Source: Xiphydria camelus
Taxonomy: Eukaryota > Arthropoda > Insecta > Hymenoptera > Xiphydriidae
Direction of reading: 5' to 3'
NCBI GenBank assembly: GCA_963678675.1
Contig: OY783195.1
Span: forward strand, 23,460,387-23,524,386
Length of the DNA: 64,000 nucleotides
Of this stretch, positions 22,487 through 33,196 are shown in pieces. The notes beneath the pieces are model-generated. The model searched no databases, was not told where the DNA came from, and worked only from the letters and a program-made list of their open reading frames with translations. Each line of letters starts with the position of its first letter. Position 1 is the first letter of the stretch. The position numbers and the translations under genes were made by a program.

Positions 22487-23826
22487 CAAGGACAGAGTGA
22501 AAAGTCCGATACTTTTTAAATTAAACACTTCCTTTTTTATGAATTGTTGATTTATTTTTCAACATAGTCGCCTTTCCGTTCAATACACTTCGTCCAACGA
22601 TGTTCCAATTTTTTTAAACCTTCCGAAAAGTAATTTTTTTCTAAGTCTGTAAAGTAGCCAAATCCGGTGAATAGGGTGAATGCGGCAGCAATTCAATTCG
22701 AAATTTAAATCGACCAATTTCACTATTGCAACGGCAGACGAATGGGCAGATGCATTGTCATGGTGGAACAGAACTTTTTTTTTTTTCGCCAAATGGGAGC
22801 GTATACTCATCTTAACCCTTAACTGGTGACCCTGAGTCTGACAGACTCCGCCTTAGCGTTGACGCATAATTACTCCCACCACAATCATTTTCGCCACTCG
22901 CCGCTTGGTGTACCTTACTAGCTTTTAATGCACTTTCAGATGTCAGAGAGTGAGTAGTGTCAGTCTGTGCATTTTTCATTTATTTACGCGGAGGAGTCTG
23001 GCAGACTCAGGGTCACCACAAGTGTAATTTTAATATGGCAACTTCCCGCCGAACTGTACGTCCTTTAGATATGGATTTTTTGAAGATGTTTGTACACGCT
23101 GGTATGACGAAACAAATAGTGATATTAGCCGTGATGAATCAGAAAGTGAGGTACAAATTGATAGCGATCACTTAACCGATACTGAACAAGAAATGGAAGA
23201 GCAAGATTCAGAGAGTAGTTCAGAAATGCAGTTCAGTGAGGAGGAGGGAGATAAAAATTAGAAACAAGAAAGTATTGTCATATTTGTCCATCTAGATTAC
23301 GAAGGAAGACTGTATATATTTGTCTTCAGTGCGCCCGCAAATGTTGTAAACTGTTGCCAAAAAGAGCGAGAGTGAAGATAAAAATGACGTTTATATATGC
23401 AGTGCAGGTTTTTTCCATATAGCATATGTTATGTATCCAGTATTGTTTTCTCTTTAGAAATAGCCTAAATATTACCAAAAATGAGTTCCTTTGATTATTT
23501 TTTAGTTTCAAGGGCATGTGCCGCTTTTTCAGTTTGTTGATATCAGAAAATGTATTATGTTCTAATGTTTTATATTCTTACTTATTCGAAGCATACGAAT
23601 GGTTGATATTACAGTTTTATAAAGTATTCTTGGAAGCAATGTTTACCTAAAAAATCCTATGTTGTAAAATTATTTAGTTATGTATGCAAAATAATCATTT
23701 AATTTGCGGAGTCTGTAAGACTCACGGTCACCGTTTACGAAACAAAAAATAGGTTCACCCCAGTTAAGGGTTAACGATCGCACCACCATCTACTAAAAAA
23801 TTATCAGACTTTTCACTCTGCCCTCG
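22487..23826 (-). mobile_element. Deleted mariner split by a piggyBac-type insertion
   Basis: Flanking TA dinucleotides (22485-22486 and 23827-23828) and terminal repeats (CAAGGACAGAGTGAAAAGTC on the left, the complement of CGAGGGCAGAGTGAAAAGTC on the right) define it. On the minus strand the transposase C-terminal region is at about 22820-22580, with KKVLFHHDN and the last Asp region disturbed by frameshifts. The 5-prime terminal repeat is joined to this region after about 45 bases, just as in the copy at 12753-13010, so both share the same internal deletion. A TTAA-flanked element (22817-23771) sits at the junction point. Confidence 0.85.
22817..23771 (+). mobile_element. piggyBac-type deletion derivative (TTAA target) keeping N- and C-terminal coding ends
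   Basis: TTAA flanks both sides (22813-22816 and 23772-23775). The inverted ends read CCCTTAACTGG. A subterminal palindrome, GAGTCTGACAGACTC or a close variant, occurs near 22835 and 22990 and at 23708. On the plus strand there is coding-like sequence for an acidic N-terminal region (about 23100-23262, many Asp/Glu/Ser, for example EEQDSESSSE). After a stop comes a cysteine-rich stretch with CHIC, then CLQCARKCC (about 23277-23360), which resembles the C-terminal zinc-binding domain of piggyBac transposases. The catalytic domain between them is missing. It is inserted in the mariner at 22487-23826. Confidence 0.8.
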
Positions 23827-23828
23827 TA

Positions 23829-24296
23829 AATTATTATTTACGTGCGGCCATTCAAAAGGCCATAGAACTTCGCTCCCATCTATTAGACAGGTCGCGGGTA
23901 AAAAGGTTTCGATTTCGGTCTCGATTTCATTATTTACATAGCGTTCCCCGATAAACTCATGGCGGCGTATTATTTACTGGGGCGTACAGCGTAAAAATAA
24001 CTTTCCGTTCACGCTCCCTTATTTATCGCGATAATATCTACTTGCAACTTTTTAGGCGCATGTCCATAACGGCAAAGCATTGCAACGAGATGAATAGATG
24101 GCATTAGCAGTGTATATGTGCACTTCATATTTATATCAAATTCTTACGCCCTCTTAAACATAATAAAACTACCAAGAGTTGCGTTGTATCAATTAAATTA
24201 TCACAAACATAGCAAATTCGTTTGATAAGAATAAACACTCATGATTTAAGGTTACTATGGATTGATGCACAGAAGTTCCTCGGACGTTTATCAGTC
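23829..24296. other. Unassigned DNA
   Basis: Moderately GC-rich around 23870-24060, otherwise AT-rich. No gene or repeat recognised. Confidence 0.3.
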
Positions 24297-24680
24297 ACCT
24301 TAAGAAGGATCGGGAACTGTCAACTGTGAAACTCTTAAACTGAGGTAGATACCCTTGATTTTGACCAGTACGAACGTGAAATCTGGTAAAAAATCAGGTG
24401 TACCTACTTGATTGGGGAGTTCAATCACTGATAGATGCTAGTCCTGTTTGTTCTCTTCCACCCACTACGACCAATCAACGATGACGCTCATAATTTATAG
24501 GTTCTACAAAATCGTATACATTACATTTGCTATGTTGCAGGTCCAGTGATTGATCCTGTTTATAAAAAAATTAATTTGGGTAAAGTACCAATCGGGTAGT
24601 TGCATGAAACGGGAATAGTTGTTTTAATCCTGCCATGTTGCTGTCACACATAGTACATATAATATTTCTACTTAAGGAAA
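24297..24680. repeat. Second copy of the 20866-21740 segment
   Basis: The segment 24297-24560 matches 20970-21220 (ATCGGGAACTGTCAA, AATCAGGTGTACCTAC, CAATCAACGATGACGCTCAT). Its continuation 24590-24680 matches the flanks on either side of the insertion 21275-21685. It is therefore a diverged segmental duplicate of the region, without that insertion. Confidence 0.75.
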
Positions 24681-26334
24681 TTAATTATAAATGTTTACAG
24701 CAATATAATTTTTAATGTTAAAATTTAAAATGTGCGCGAAAACAATCCGCCGGATAGGGGCACATGTGGAAGCGTTGACTCGTGTCATGTCCGATTTATT
24801 TCAGTGTGCTGGTATTATACATATTATATGATGGGGTACTAAAATGAGAGACACTTTACGGCTCTTTAAATATCATAAAGCCAAGGAATGAGAACCATGC
24901 GGATGTTCGCTGATTGACTGAAGCGTTATGACGCTGCACAAAGTGAAAGACGCATATTCAAAATTCGAACCTTCTTTAATTTTTTACGCCCAAACGAGGC
25001 CCACGAATCTTGTCAAATATTGTTCCAACATCGGAATAACATGCAGAATTGAAAAATAAAATTTTTTTAAATCATGCAATTTCCCGATCGTTGTTACGCG
25101 CGATGTCTCATTTTCTTCGATATACGGAGCAGCGAATATAAAACAAAGGATCCGCGGTTATCGGCACTTTAGAAGGTCAGTTATTGGTACTTTATTACGG
25201 ACTATATAAGACATGACGATAAAAAAAACACATAAATTAAAGACGTGAAATTAACGACCAAGGAATACCGTACGTGCAGTACACCGAGGGACTAAAGAAG
25301 AATGTATAGCGTATACTGGGACTTGGTGAGGAAATTCATCATAGAAATCGCGGGAGTGCGAACGCACAAAGACAGCCTCTCTATTACGTTCCCCATTCTT
25401 CGCGCTCTTCCTCGTTCGATTGAAGTGTGCGAGCGACAGAGAGGCTCTTATATGCGTTCACTATGGTTGCATCGGCGAACTCATTCTCACACTACAAATT
25501 TTCCGTACCGCAAACCTGAATTTCGTAAAATATTCGCCCGTGTTCCAATACCGTGGCTGGCAACGTCGGCGATGTCGTCCCTAAGCGCGACGAATACCAC
25601 ACATACATTTGCACGATACACCAAACCCAGTGCACGCTCCGAACAAAGAGTCGCGTCACGTGGAATATACAATAGTAAAGTTACCGCGTAGTAATACCGA
25701 GATGCGAAACTCGTGTCTGTATCGAGTAAAGCAAATAATATCGCCAATCCGCAATCGGTATTTTAATGTTTGTAGTGCTTCAAAGAAAGATTCGACTCGA
25801 TCGAAGTAAACGTATTTTTTACAGTTGCGAATAATCACAGCGACATCGGAAATAATCTGAGTAACGACGCGCGATAGAATTAATTAAATGCGCACCCGGG
25901 ATTCGTTTACTCAAATCGCTCTGTTCTCTCTCTCTCCCGTCTCAATCTCGATTATTTCGAAGTGTGCCAAAGAAACGATAAGGGGTAGGGGAAGCGGGGT
26001 AGCGTCGAACACCCGCGCGCGTTTATGAATTCTCCGTCAGACGCCTGCAGTACGTGTATAGCTTGGGTATCAGTTGTTTCAAATTGAACAGCAAGAGTTC
26101 AAACAGTTCGTTCAATTTACGGAATGTTTACGGAAGAACGACTACTTTCGTCGTTTCACCCACGTCACGGCTCGGTGCGTTAAACATTGCAAACGTGGGA
26201 GAATTTGAAAGAATGATATCACGCAATTCGAGGCATCGTACTTTACGAGTCTACGAACAAAAATTGTGGACAGCCGCTAGACAACGTTCGTTGTCCTGTG
26301 GATGTCCGTGAGGAAGAACATTGTCCATTCGTAA
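24681..26334. other. Unassigned DNA with CpG-rich patch 25300-26050
   Basis: Short ORFs on both strands overlap in 25300-25840 and 26054-26311. None has a recognised family or convincing splice borders. The rest is AT-rich. Confidence 0.3.
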
Positions 26335-26840
26335 AAAAGACATGTCGCGTAACATGCAGAACCTTTTCCGATATCTCGTTAGCTAATATTCACAAAAAAT
26401 GAAGCCATTTTTCCCTGAATTTTATAGGCTTGCTTCACATCGATATTCGCTATCTCGAAACTCGAAAGCGTAGAAAGTAATTTACGTCACACAAGTGACA
26501 TTTGCTATCCGAACAACATAATCCAAAAAGTCATCTTGAAGTCATCCATAAACAATTTAACGTCTCACTTTTTGTTAACTTAAATCTCATGTTATCCAAA
26601 AGATGATTGTTGGATAACTCGAAATTTTAATTATCAAAAAATGAGACATCAGACTACCTACGGATGACTATAAGACAACTTTCTGGCTTGTGTTGTCTGG
26701 GTAATTATCAAATGACATTTCATAACGAATCTAACTTTTCCATGAATTTTATCAGCCGAATTCGCCATCTCGAATCTAGAATCTTGAAAGCTTGAGTGAG
26801 TGATGTTTTCCAATTGTCATAGTATAGAAATACATGTAAT
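26335..26840 (+). repeat. Two units of a ~145 bp repeat, split by a MITE
   Basis: Units at about 26335-26510 and 26705-26840 share the wording GACAT, then TTTTCCNTGAATTTTAT, then ATTCGCNATCTCGAA with each other and with 28850-29140. Between them lies an inverted-repeat insertion at about 26510-26705. Confidence 0.65.
26510..26705. mobile_element. ~195 bp hairpin MITE
   Basis: The left end ACAACATAATCCAAAAAGTCATC pairs imperfectly with the right end GACAACTTTCTGGCTTGTGTTGT. Inner pairs include GTCATCC/GGATGAC and CGTCTCACTTTTTGTTAA with TTATCAAAAAATGAGACA. It separates two units of the ~145 bp repeat. Confidence 0.7.
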
Positions 26841-26843
26841 TAA

Positions 26844-27462
26844 GGGCCCCCTATCAGCATTATTGCGATTGAAAATATTTTTAAAAATTCGCAAAAAGTT
26901 ATCAGTTAATTTCTAATGATATTTTTGTAGAAAAATAATTTGGAAACCATTCGCCATGATCTTTTATAGGTCGGAAATAGGTTTTCATAAAATATTATGG
27001 CTAAACGTTTATTAATTAGTTATGACTGATTGTGAGAATTAATGACTATCATGACTGAGAATGTTTGAAATCGATTTGACAGGCATCAAAACTTTCAGCT
27101 AGATTAGACATATTGTGTAGTTTGCTGCGCACTATCGATTCCAATATATTTCACTGCAATGTCTTATTACAACACAGCGTCATTACTCAGTGCATGGATG
27201 ATGCGGTGGTAAACAGTTTTTCTGACATATAGTGAATATTTTGTTTCAGACCCCTTTCGCGCGAGTGCTACATGTCACTTACAGATGTAATGATTAATTT
27301 TTTCTATGATTTAAATAATCATAATGTTCAAGACTGATACACTTTTCAGTGTTACTTTGCCAATGAGCTTCGCTATTTTACCAACCGCAAGAACATTTTC
27401 AATCATCGCGCGAGAAGTTTCTTCTATGGATTCTCAAAGTCCCTAAAACTGACAGAGGCCCC
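26844..27462. mobile_element. TTAA-flanked non-autonomous element (619 bp)
   Basis: TTAA lies at 26840-26843 and 27463-27466. The inverted ends are GGGCCCCCTATCAG and CTGACAGAGGCCCC. The interior is AT-rich with no coding sequence. The TTAA target suggests piggyBac mobilisation, but the end sequence differs from the CCCTT-type elements in this window. Confidence 0.6.
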
Positions 27463-27628
27463 TTAAGTAATGACGAATAAATGAAAAGTCCGTGTAAGGC
27501 GCGTACGTCGTTGCCAGTGCATACATGTATTCTCGATGCAAGACAGATACGCGCGATGTATAAAAGCAAACATTGTGAACGTGTTCAGTGAATCCACTTA
27601 GTCCCTAATGACAGACACTAATTAGTCT

Positions 27629-27902
27629 TTACACGGAGAAAAAAAATAACAGTGGCCGCTGTCCGGACAGCGCTGATTGAATTTAGCACCGAAACCGATA
27701 ATGAATAGGGGTTGTTGCTATAGGAACGCGAGCAAATCGTGTTCGCACAGCAATGGTTACTGTGCCAACACGACTTTCTCGCGTCCCAACATCGATCATC
27801 GCTATCAATACTCGATTTTATATAATAATTCTATCATCTCTGTCGAGACAGCGATCATTACTGTCCAAAAGGTGAACATTGCTATCTGTTTCCTCCGTGT
27901 AA
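27629..27902. mobile_element. ~274 bp MITE with TTACACGGAG ends
   Basis: The left end TTACACGGAGAAAAAAAATA and the right end, the complement of TTACACGGAGGAAACAGATA, are inverted. Inside, short self-complementary words occur (GCGCTGTCCGGACAGC-like near 27658-27675). The ORF 27677-27913 runs through it and out of its end and is not a gene. Confidence 0.75.
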
Positions 27903-28639
27903 GACATGAATGACCTCGTTGTATCGTTCCAAGGTTAAGTGGCAGCAGACACATAAAAGACAAATACAACAGAAAATCGTTTCGAAGGAAAATAGAAAAT
28001 GTAATATAAAGTGTTCGGCAATTCTGTGATGAGAAATAAGAAAATACAAAGCTCGTTGAGAATATACAATAACTTTCGCCGAAATACAGAAACCCTAAAA
28101 GCAAAGTTTTTCGGTCCGCGAAACCTGACCCGGGTTAAGATTGAACGTGTAGAGTAGAAAAAACGACGTTAAGAGAAACCCTCCGCCGATCGAGAATTCC
28201 CGACTCCCTGCCAGACATAGCCAAGAAATAAAATTAAGTTGATAAATAATTCCTTCGTTCAATTGGACCGCATAATTTCGACGGCGGAGCTCCGAGAGCA
28301 GTCAGGCATCAGTTCCAATAAAGGGTCGACCTTCCGCGTAATGTATACACTACGCCCGATTTCTTTGATTCGACGTCCACTCCCCCTCTCCTCCCCAAAG
28401 AACCCTCACCGATCCCTTCTCCATCCTCGCGAAAATTCGAAAACGAGGAGGTCGAATTAATTATCCTTGTAACGAATCGCCAGGTCGCAATCGGGTCGCC
28501 ACCCACCGCCTCCCCTCACCCTCCCCAATTGGAGGACGATAACTATCGATCCGGTTGCAATCCTTTCGAGACATTCCTTTCGGCGGTGATCCCACCACCC
28601 CTTCGATTCGCTGGGTTCTCTCTTTCTCGACATCCATCT
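27903..28639. other. Unassigned DNA, GC-rich from 28180
   Basis: AT-rich to about 28100, then GC-rich with C-runs to the start of the satellite array. Short ORFs on both strands are without family resemblance. Confidence 0.3.
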
Positions 28640-28848
28640 ACTCCTTCGCTATTTGTCGGAGATGTTTCGGCGGTAAGAAAAACCGTGTTGCAAAATCTCC
28701 GGGAAATCCCGAGCGTTACATTGACGGTATGTTTTCTCATCCAAATATTGTCGTCGAGATACGTCACGTGCTTGACGCGAAGAACTTAGATTATAGACCA
28801 AACTCTACAATAGAGTCGCCTTTCTTATTGTCGAAGATGTTCCCCTCT

Positions 28849-29145
28849 TAAAAAGGACATGTCACATCGAATCTCGAAATAGTGAAGCTACTTTCCCGTG
28901 AATTCTATTGGTTGCTTCTCACATCGATATTCGCTATCTCGAATCTCGTAAGCGTGAAATATCATTTTCGACATGTGAGTGACGTTTGCCAGTCGTCAAA
29001 GGACATGTCACAACGAATCTTGAAAAAGTGAAGCTATTTTTCCGTGAATTCTATTGGCCGAATTCGCTATCTTAAATCACGAATTTTGAAAACGTGAGTG
29101 AATAACGTTCGCTAATTTTCTAATTATAGAAATGAACATGAAAAA
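28849..29145 (+). repeat. Two further units of the ~145 bp repeat
   Basis: Copies at 28850-28995 and 29000-29140 share AAGGACATGTCACA, then CGAATCT, then CCGTGAATTCTATTGG, with the pair at 26335-26840. The block lies between the first two satellite pieces, so either it or its carrier was inserted in the array. Confidence 0.75.
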
Positions 29146-29154
29146 AAATGCTGA

Positions 29155-29385
29155 TGTTAGATTTACAAAGTCAGTTATAAATATATTTTTGCAAATGCAA
29201 CTAAACTCTGTGTGCAATTAATTACTCGATATGTAAACTGTATCAGACTCTGCTGTTAATTTTACATTCTCCTGGTAAATTTTACTTTTCTGCTATAGAT
29301 TTAACATTGTCCTATGCCTGTCACATGATAAGCGCAGACTACTCGTATGTTACAATTTGCAGCAACTGGTGCACTGTTTACATGA
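29155..29385 (-). repeat. Dispersed ~230 bp repeat, inverted copy of 19330-19560
   Basis: Reverse complement similarity to 19330-19560 is visible throughout (for example GTTACAATTTGCAGCAACTGGTGCACTGTTTACA here). No terminal repeats were recognised. Confidence 0.65.
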
Positions 29386-29409
29386 AATTTTTTTTTCAAT
29401 GTATAGGTA

Positions 29410-30295
29410 GGGTAAAGTGGGGTGATGTGAACCGTGGGGTAACGTGAACCACGCCGATTTTTCCTATTTAAAATTGACACCCGCGTAGACATAGTACTGC
29501 CATCAGTTGCATTTGTGATTAACTTTTTTGTGGTGAATAGTTCGAGTGGGCACAACTGTTCAAGTCTTTATACCAGACACGGCCGAAAAAATTTGTCACG
29601 AAAGTTTTGACAAGTGCTCAAAGAAGACGTGTTCTTGAGTTAATTCTCGTCGCTTTTTCAAGGTAACTATATGTATAATGTTGGTTTCATTGATGGGTTT
29701 TATAATCCGAAGAGATTTACTGATTTGCTTACATTGTGTTAATGTGGCGTCCTTCGCAATAAAAGAGCGTCAGTGGGGGGGATGTGAACCATTATTGGTG
29801 GGGTGATGTGAACTACTCTGCTGACGCTATTTTATCGTTTATTATTTGTTTATATGCACATATTTATTGTTTTTAATGAACGTTTTTAACTTTTTTAGCC
29901 AACATGCCACGAACATATAAGAATGCATTGCATCGCAAGAATGAATGCTATATGAAAATAGAAAAGATTTTATCGACATATTACCATTTGTTACTGTATA
30001 AAAATCTTAATCGAACATTACCAACGATTTTTATTGTGATATACATATATACGTTTTACAACGGAATTTCAGTGGTGGTTCACATCACCCCACCATTTTT
30101 TGAAATTGAGAAAAAACGTCTATAGCGAGAAATGGAAATTTTTTAACAAAAAATGGATAATTTAAGTCAAACTGTACCAAAACGTACTATGCCACTCTCT
30201 CTAAAGGATGTTGACAGCAGATTTGCAAAAAAAGAAATTTTTGTCAGTTATAGTGGACTTCTTAAAAATATGGTTCACGTCACCCTACTTTACCC
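29410..30295 (+). mobile_element. 886 bp TA-flanked element with GGGTAAAGTGGGGTGA ends
   Basis: TA lies at 29408-29409 and 30296-30297. The inverted ends are GGGTAAAGTGGGGTGATG and its complement with one or two changes. The motif GGGGTGATGTGAACC or a variant occurs at least six times near the ends, in both orientations (about 29420, 29435, 29777, 29802, 30075, 30272). A plus-strand ORF at 29904-30125 opens with MPRTYK, an opening common in pogo/CENP-B-type transposases, but it continues only as AT-rich, low-information sequence. Best reading: a non-autonomous pogo/Tc1-type element. The assignment is inference. Confidence 0.7.
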
Positions 30296-30866
30296 TATGA
30301 TTTTCCTTCATATGAATTACGGTTAAAAGTTAACCATTTACATTCAAGAGGAGATAATTTTCAATAAAACTAGGTTTTGCAATGATGATAAATAAGTCTC
30401 AAAGACAGACATTTGATAAAATTTAGATTTACCTTCGAAAGGACGTTTCTAATCATGGGCAATTATACGTTGCATTTTCACGAGTACGTTCTTGGGAAGC
30501 ATTAAGATTATATCTAGATCAACAAAATAGTTGTTATAAAAAATTTCGTTTATAAAGAATTATTTGTAAAAGAAACATCGTGTATGACAAATCCATTAAT
30601 ATAATCGATCAGTTCATTCGAACAACAATAATGAATGTAGCAATTTGCATTTCAAAATACCAATAAAAATTGAATGAAAGTGCAGGCATAAATAACATTA
30701 CTAATTGAAAGCATCAATTTTTTCGTTGTAATTGCACATTAATAGCACTAATGAAGAGTGATGAAAAATCCGCACATTTTGTTGCTAGTTTAACGGCAAA
30801 AACCGTGTTGTAAAATTTCCGGGAAATTTCGAGCGTTAAATCGACGGTATGTTTTTTCATCCATAT

Positions 30867-31117
30867 ATCTGTGGTACTAAGGCAGAACCCGATATGTCAA
30901 GAAAGTTGATTTTTCAGGAGACGCTTCAAACCACCGACCAATTCAATAGACGTAGAGCGTAATCGGAATATTATTTTGTTAACTTACAAATTGAAGGTGA
31001 TTTGGAGCCATATCGGATTTTGCCATCATATTCTTCATTGCTGGCTGTACATATTGACATTAAAAACAAAAAATCGCTTTTTTTTGACATATCGGGTTTT
31101 GCCTTAGTACCACAGAT
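30867..31117. mobile_element. 251 bp MITE in a satellite unit
   Basis: The inverted ends ATCTGTGGTACTAAGGC and GCCTTAGTACCACAGAT extend to about 30 bases including ACCCGATATGTCAA. The neighbouring satellite units show the uninterrupted sequence CATCCAAATATNNTCNNCGAG, giving an empty site at the AT/TA of the insertion. Confidence 0.85.
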
Positions 31118-31306
31118 ATTATCCCCGAGATATGTAGGTATGTCGCCTACTTGACGCGAAGAATTTTTGTGATCGTAAACCAAACTCTGCGATAGAGTCG
31201 CCTTTATTATTGTCGAAGATATTTTAACGGTAAGAAAAACCGTATTGCAAAATCTCCGAGGAATTCCGAGCGTTAAATCGACGGTAGGTACCTTCTCATT
31301 CAAATA

Positions 31307-31384
31307 TGGACCGCATTATGCAAAAGTGGATTAAGCGACATTGTATGCAATAACGCTTAATCCGTTATTGCATAACACGGCCCA
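31307..31384. mobile_element. 78 bp micro-hairpin with TA target duplication
   Basis: TGGACCGCATTATGCAA and TTGCATAACACGGCCCA are inverted and flanked by TA (31305-31306, 31385-31386) inside a satellite unit. The inner part also pairs (GGATTAAGCG/CGCTTAATCC). Confidence 0.85.
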
Positions 31385-31400
31385 TATTATCATCGAGATA

Positions 31401-31622
31401 CACTAAGAAAAAAAGATGTGTTAGTTTTGATTAAATTAGCGATCACGTGCGGGCGAACGAAGATTTAATTACTTGAGCTAATAATTTGCTACAATTGACT
31501 AAAACTTGTTTTCGTCAAACAGTTTTTCATCATTATAACCAAATTATTTAATTCAAATAACCAAATCAGCGGTCCTCCGCCCGTGACCGCCAGTTTAGTC
31601 AAACTTACTATTTATTTCTGTG
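31401..31622. mobile_element. 222 bp MITE with TA target duplication
   Basis: The ends CACTAAGAAAAAAAGATG and the complement of CACAGAAATAAATAGTAAG are inverted and flanked by TA at 31399-31400 and 31623-31624. Inner words GCGATCACGTGCGGGC and its diverged complement (CCGCCCGTGACCGCC) pair. It splits a satellite unit between GAGATA and CGTCGC. Confidence 0.8.
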
Positions 31623-31992
31623 TACGTCGCATGCTTGATGAGAAGAATTTTGATGATCATAGACCAGACTCTGCGATAGAGTCACCTTTCTTGTTATTGA
31701 TGCATCAACGGTAAAAAAACCATATTGCAAAATTTCCGGAAAATTCCAAGCATTAAGGTCCGCCGCACGCATTTCGGTTCGTACCGGTCCGATTTAAAGC
31801 TTATACTATTATACGATAAATTTGTATCAAAGAAGATTAAGGTATCAAATAATTATTTATTTGGATAAAAGGCTATGACATTGATTGGCCAAATATATGC
31901 GCTGCGTGCACTATACGCGTACATTGTAAACCAGTGCCATTATTTCTGCATTCCGTGAACATCTGCGTTTTAATCTGTAATAAAAACTTTAA

Positions 31993-33196
31993 CCCGGCAT
32001 CGGTCGCTAGAAGTATTTTCACACCAGCGGTCGCGCGGGAGCATTTTGCTCATGTTTCCAAATTCAACTTAAAGCACTTGAGAAACTTCGATTATTTTTG
32101 TAAAATAAAATCATACTAGTTCATAAACTTTATTTAGAGAGAGTTTAAGATATTACATTTTTACAAAAATAGAAATTTAAAAAAGTATTCCAAAACAGTA
32201 GTGGAAAATTTGCATGCAGTATTTGAGAATCTCAGAATTCATATTATTACTACAGTATACTATTCATTTTATTATAATATCCCTAATGATCGTATAATTT
32301 ACCTCTAATTTTCTGTTGCTCTACTTGTAGAGTAGCCAATTCAACCATTCGCTTTGCACGATTCATCGCAAAATTTGTCACGCCGCTGGTCGCGCGATGA
32401 GAGAAATGCTCATACAAACGACGTCAATCTTAACCTTTCAGTAGTCGCTAGAGATTCTGAAACACCAGTGGTCGCTGCGGACTCTGAGTCCGCAATATAA
32501 AAAACTGTGTAATTTTGAGTCACGGATGCCATTTATTTAAATGAAACTCTATAAAAAATCAAAACATTTCATTAAAGACAAGATTTACAAGAAAAAATGC
32601 TTTCAATATTGGTGGCGACATCGTAAGTCTGAATATTTCGCTCCCGGTACCATTCGTTCTCCAGAGATCTTCAGCATTTAGATAATTACTTTTTTTAATA
32701 CTCCAGCTAAATATAACAGCCCTTCAACTCCGTAACATCGATGGTTCTAGCATCCCTTTCACGAAAATATTTATCACTCATATAAAATAAACGAAGAATT
32801 TGAAGTAACGTCACTGGTCGCCGCGGACTCTCAGTCCGCAATCCCGAATTATTCGTCAAAGCGCTAAACTATCCACCTACTCGGTCAATCATGTACTAAC
32901 AGATGCTGTTGCCTGAAGGTACTGAGAAGCACGATACTTGGAGGGGGAAGCTGATGAAATTATCGTCCAATAACAATCGGTGCGGAGCGAGAGTCCGCTA
33001 GCGACTACTGGAGGGTTAAATAATGCACTTATAAATCTCAAACACGTGGTGCACGGCATAAACGCTTCTGCCAAACTAGTCGAAGGTCAAATAGGAGACT
33101 AGATTGCGTCACAGCCTCTTCCCACCACTACTCTTTCAAATATGCACATTTTCGCATAAACGTGAGCAAAATGCTCATATAGCGACCAATGCCGGG
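31993..33196. mobile_element. TTAA-flanked element (CCCGGCATCGGTCGCTA ends), middle level of the nest
   Basis: TTAA lies at 31989-31992 and 33197-33200. The inverted ends are CCCGGCATCGGTCGCTA and TAGCGACCAATGCCGGG. Just inside both ends the wording AGCATTTTGCTCAT (left) and GAGCAAAATGCTCAT (right) occurs, a subterminal palindrome. Without the inner insertion it is about 620 bases. A third end-like motif, GTCACGCCGCTGGTCGCGCGATGAG, near 32375-32400 echoes the left end. Confidence 0.8.
32434..33015. mobile_element. TTAA-flanked element (CCTTTCAGTAGTCGCTAG ends), inner level
   Basis: TTAA lies at 32430-32433 and 33016-33019. The inverted ends are CCTTTCAGTAGTCGCTAG and CTAGCGACTACTGGAGGG. The palindrome GGACTCTGAGTCC, or close variants, follows inside the left end (about 32479) and recurs near 32825 and 32990. 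No coding sequence. Confidence 0.8.
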
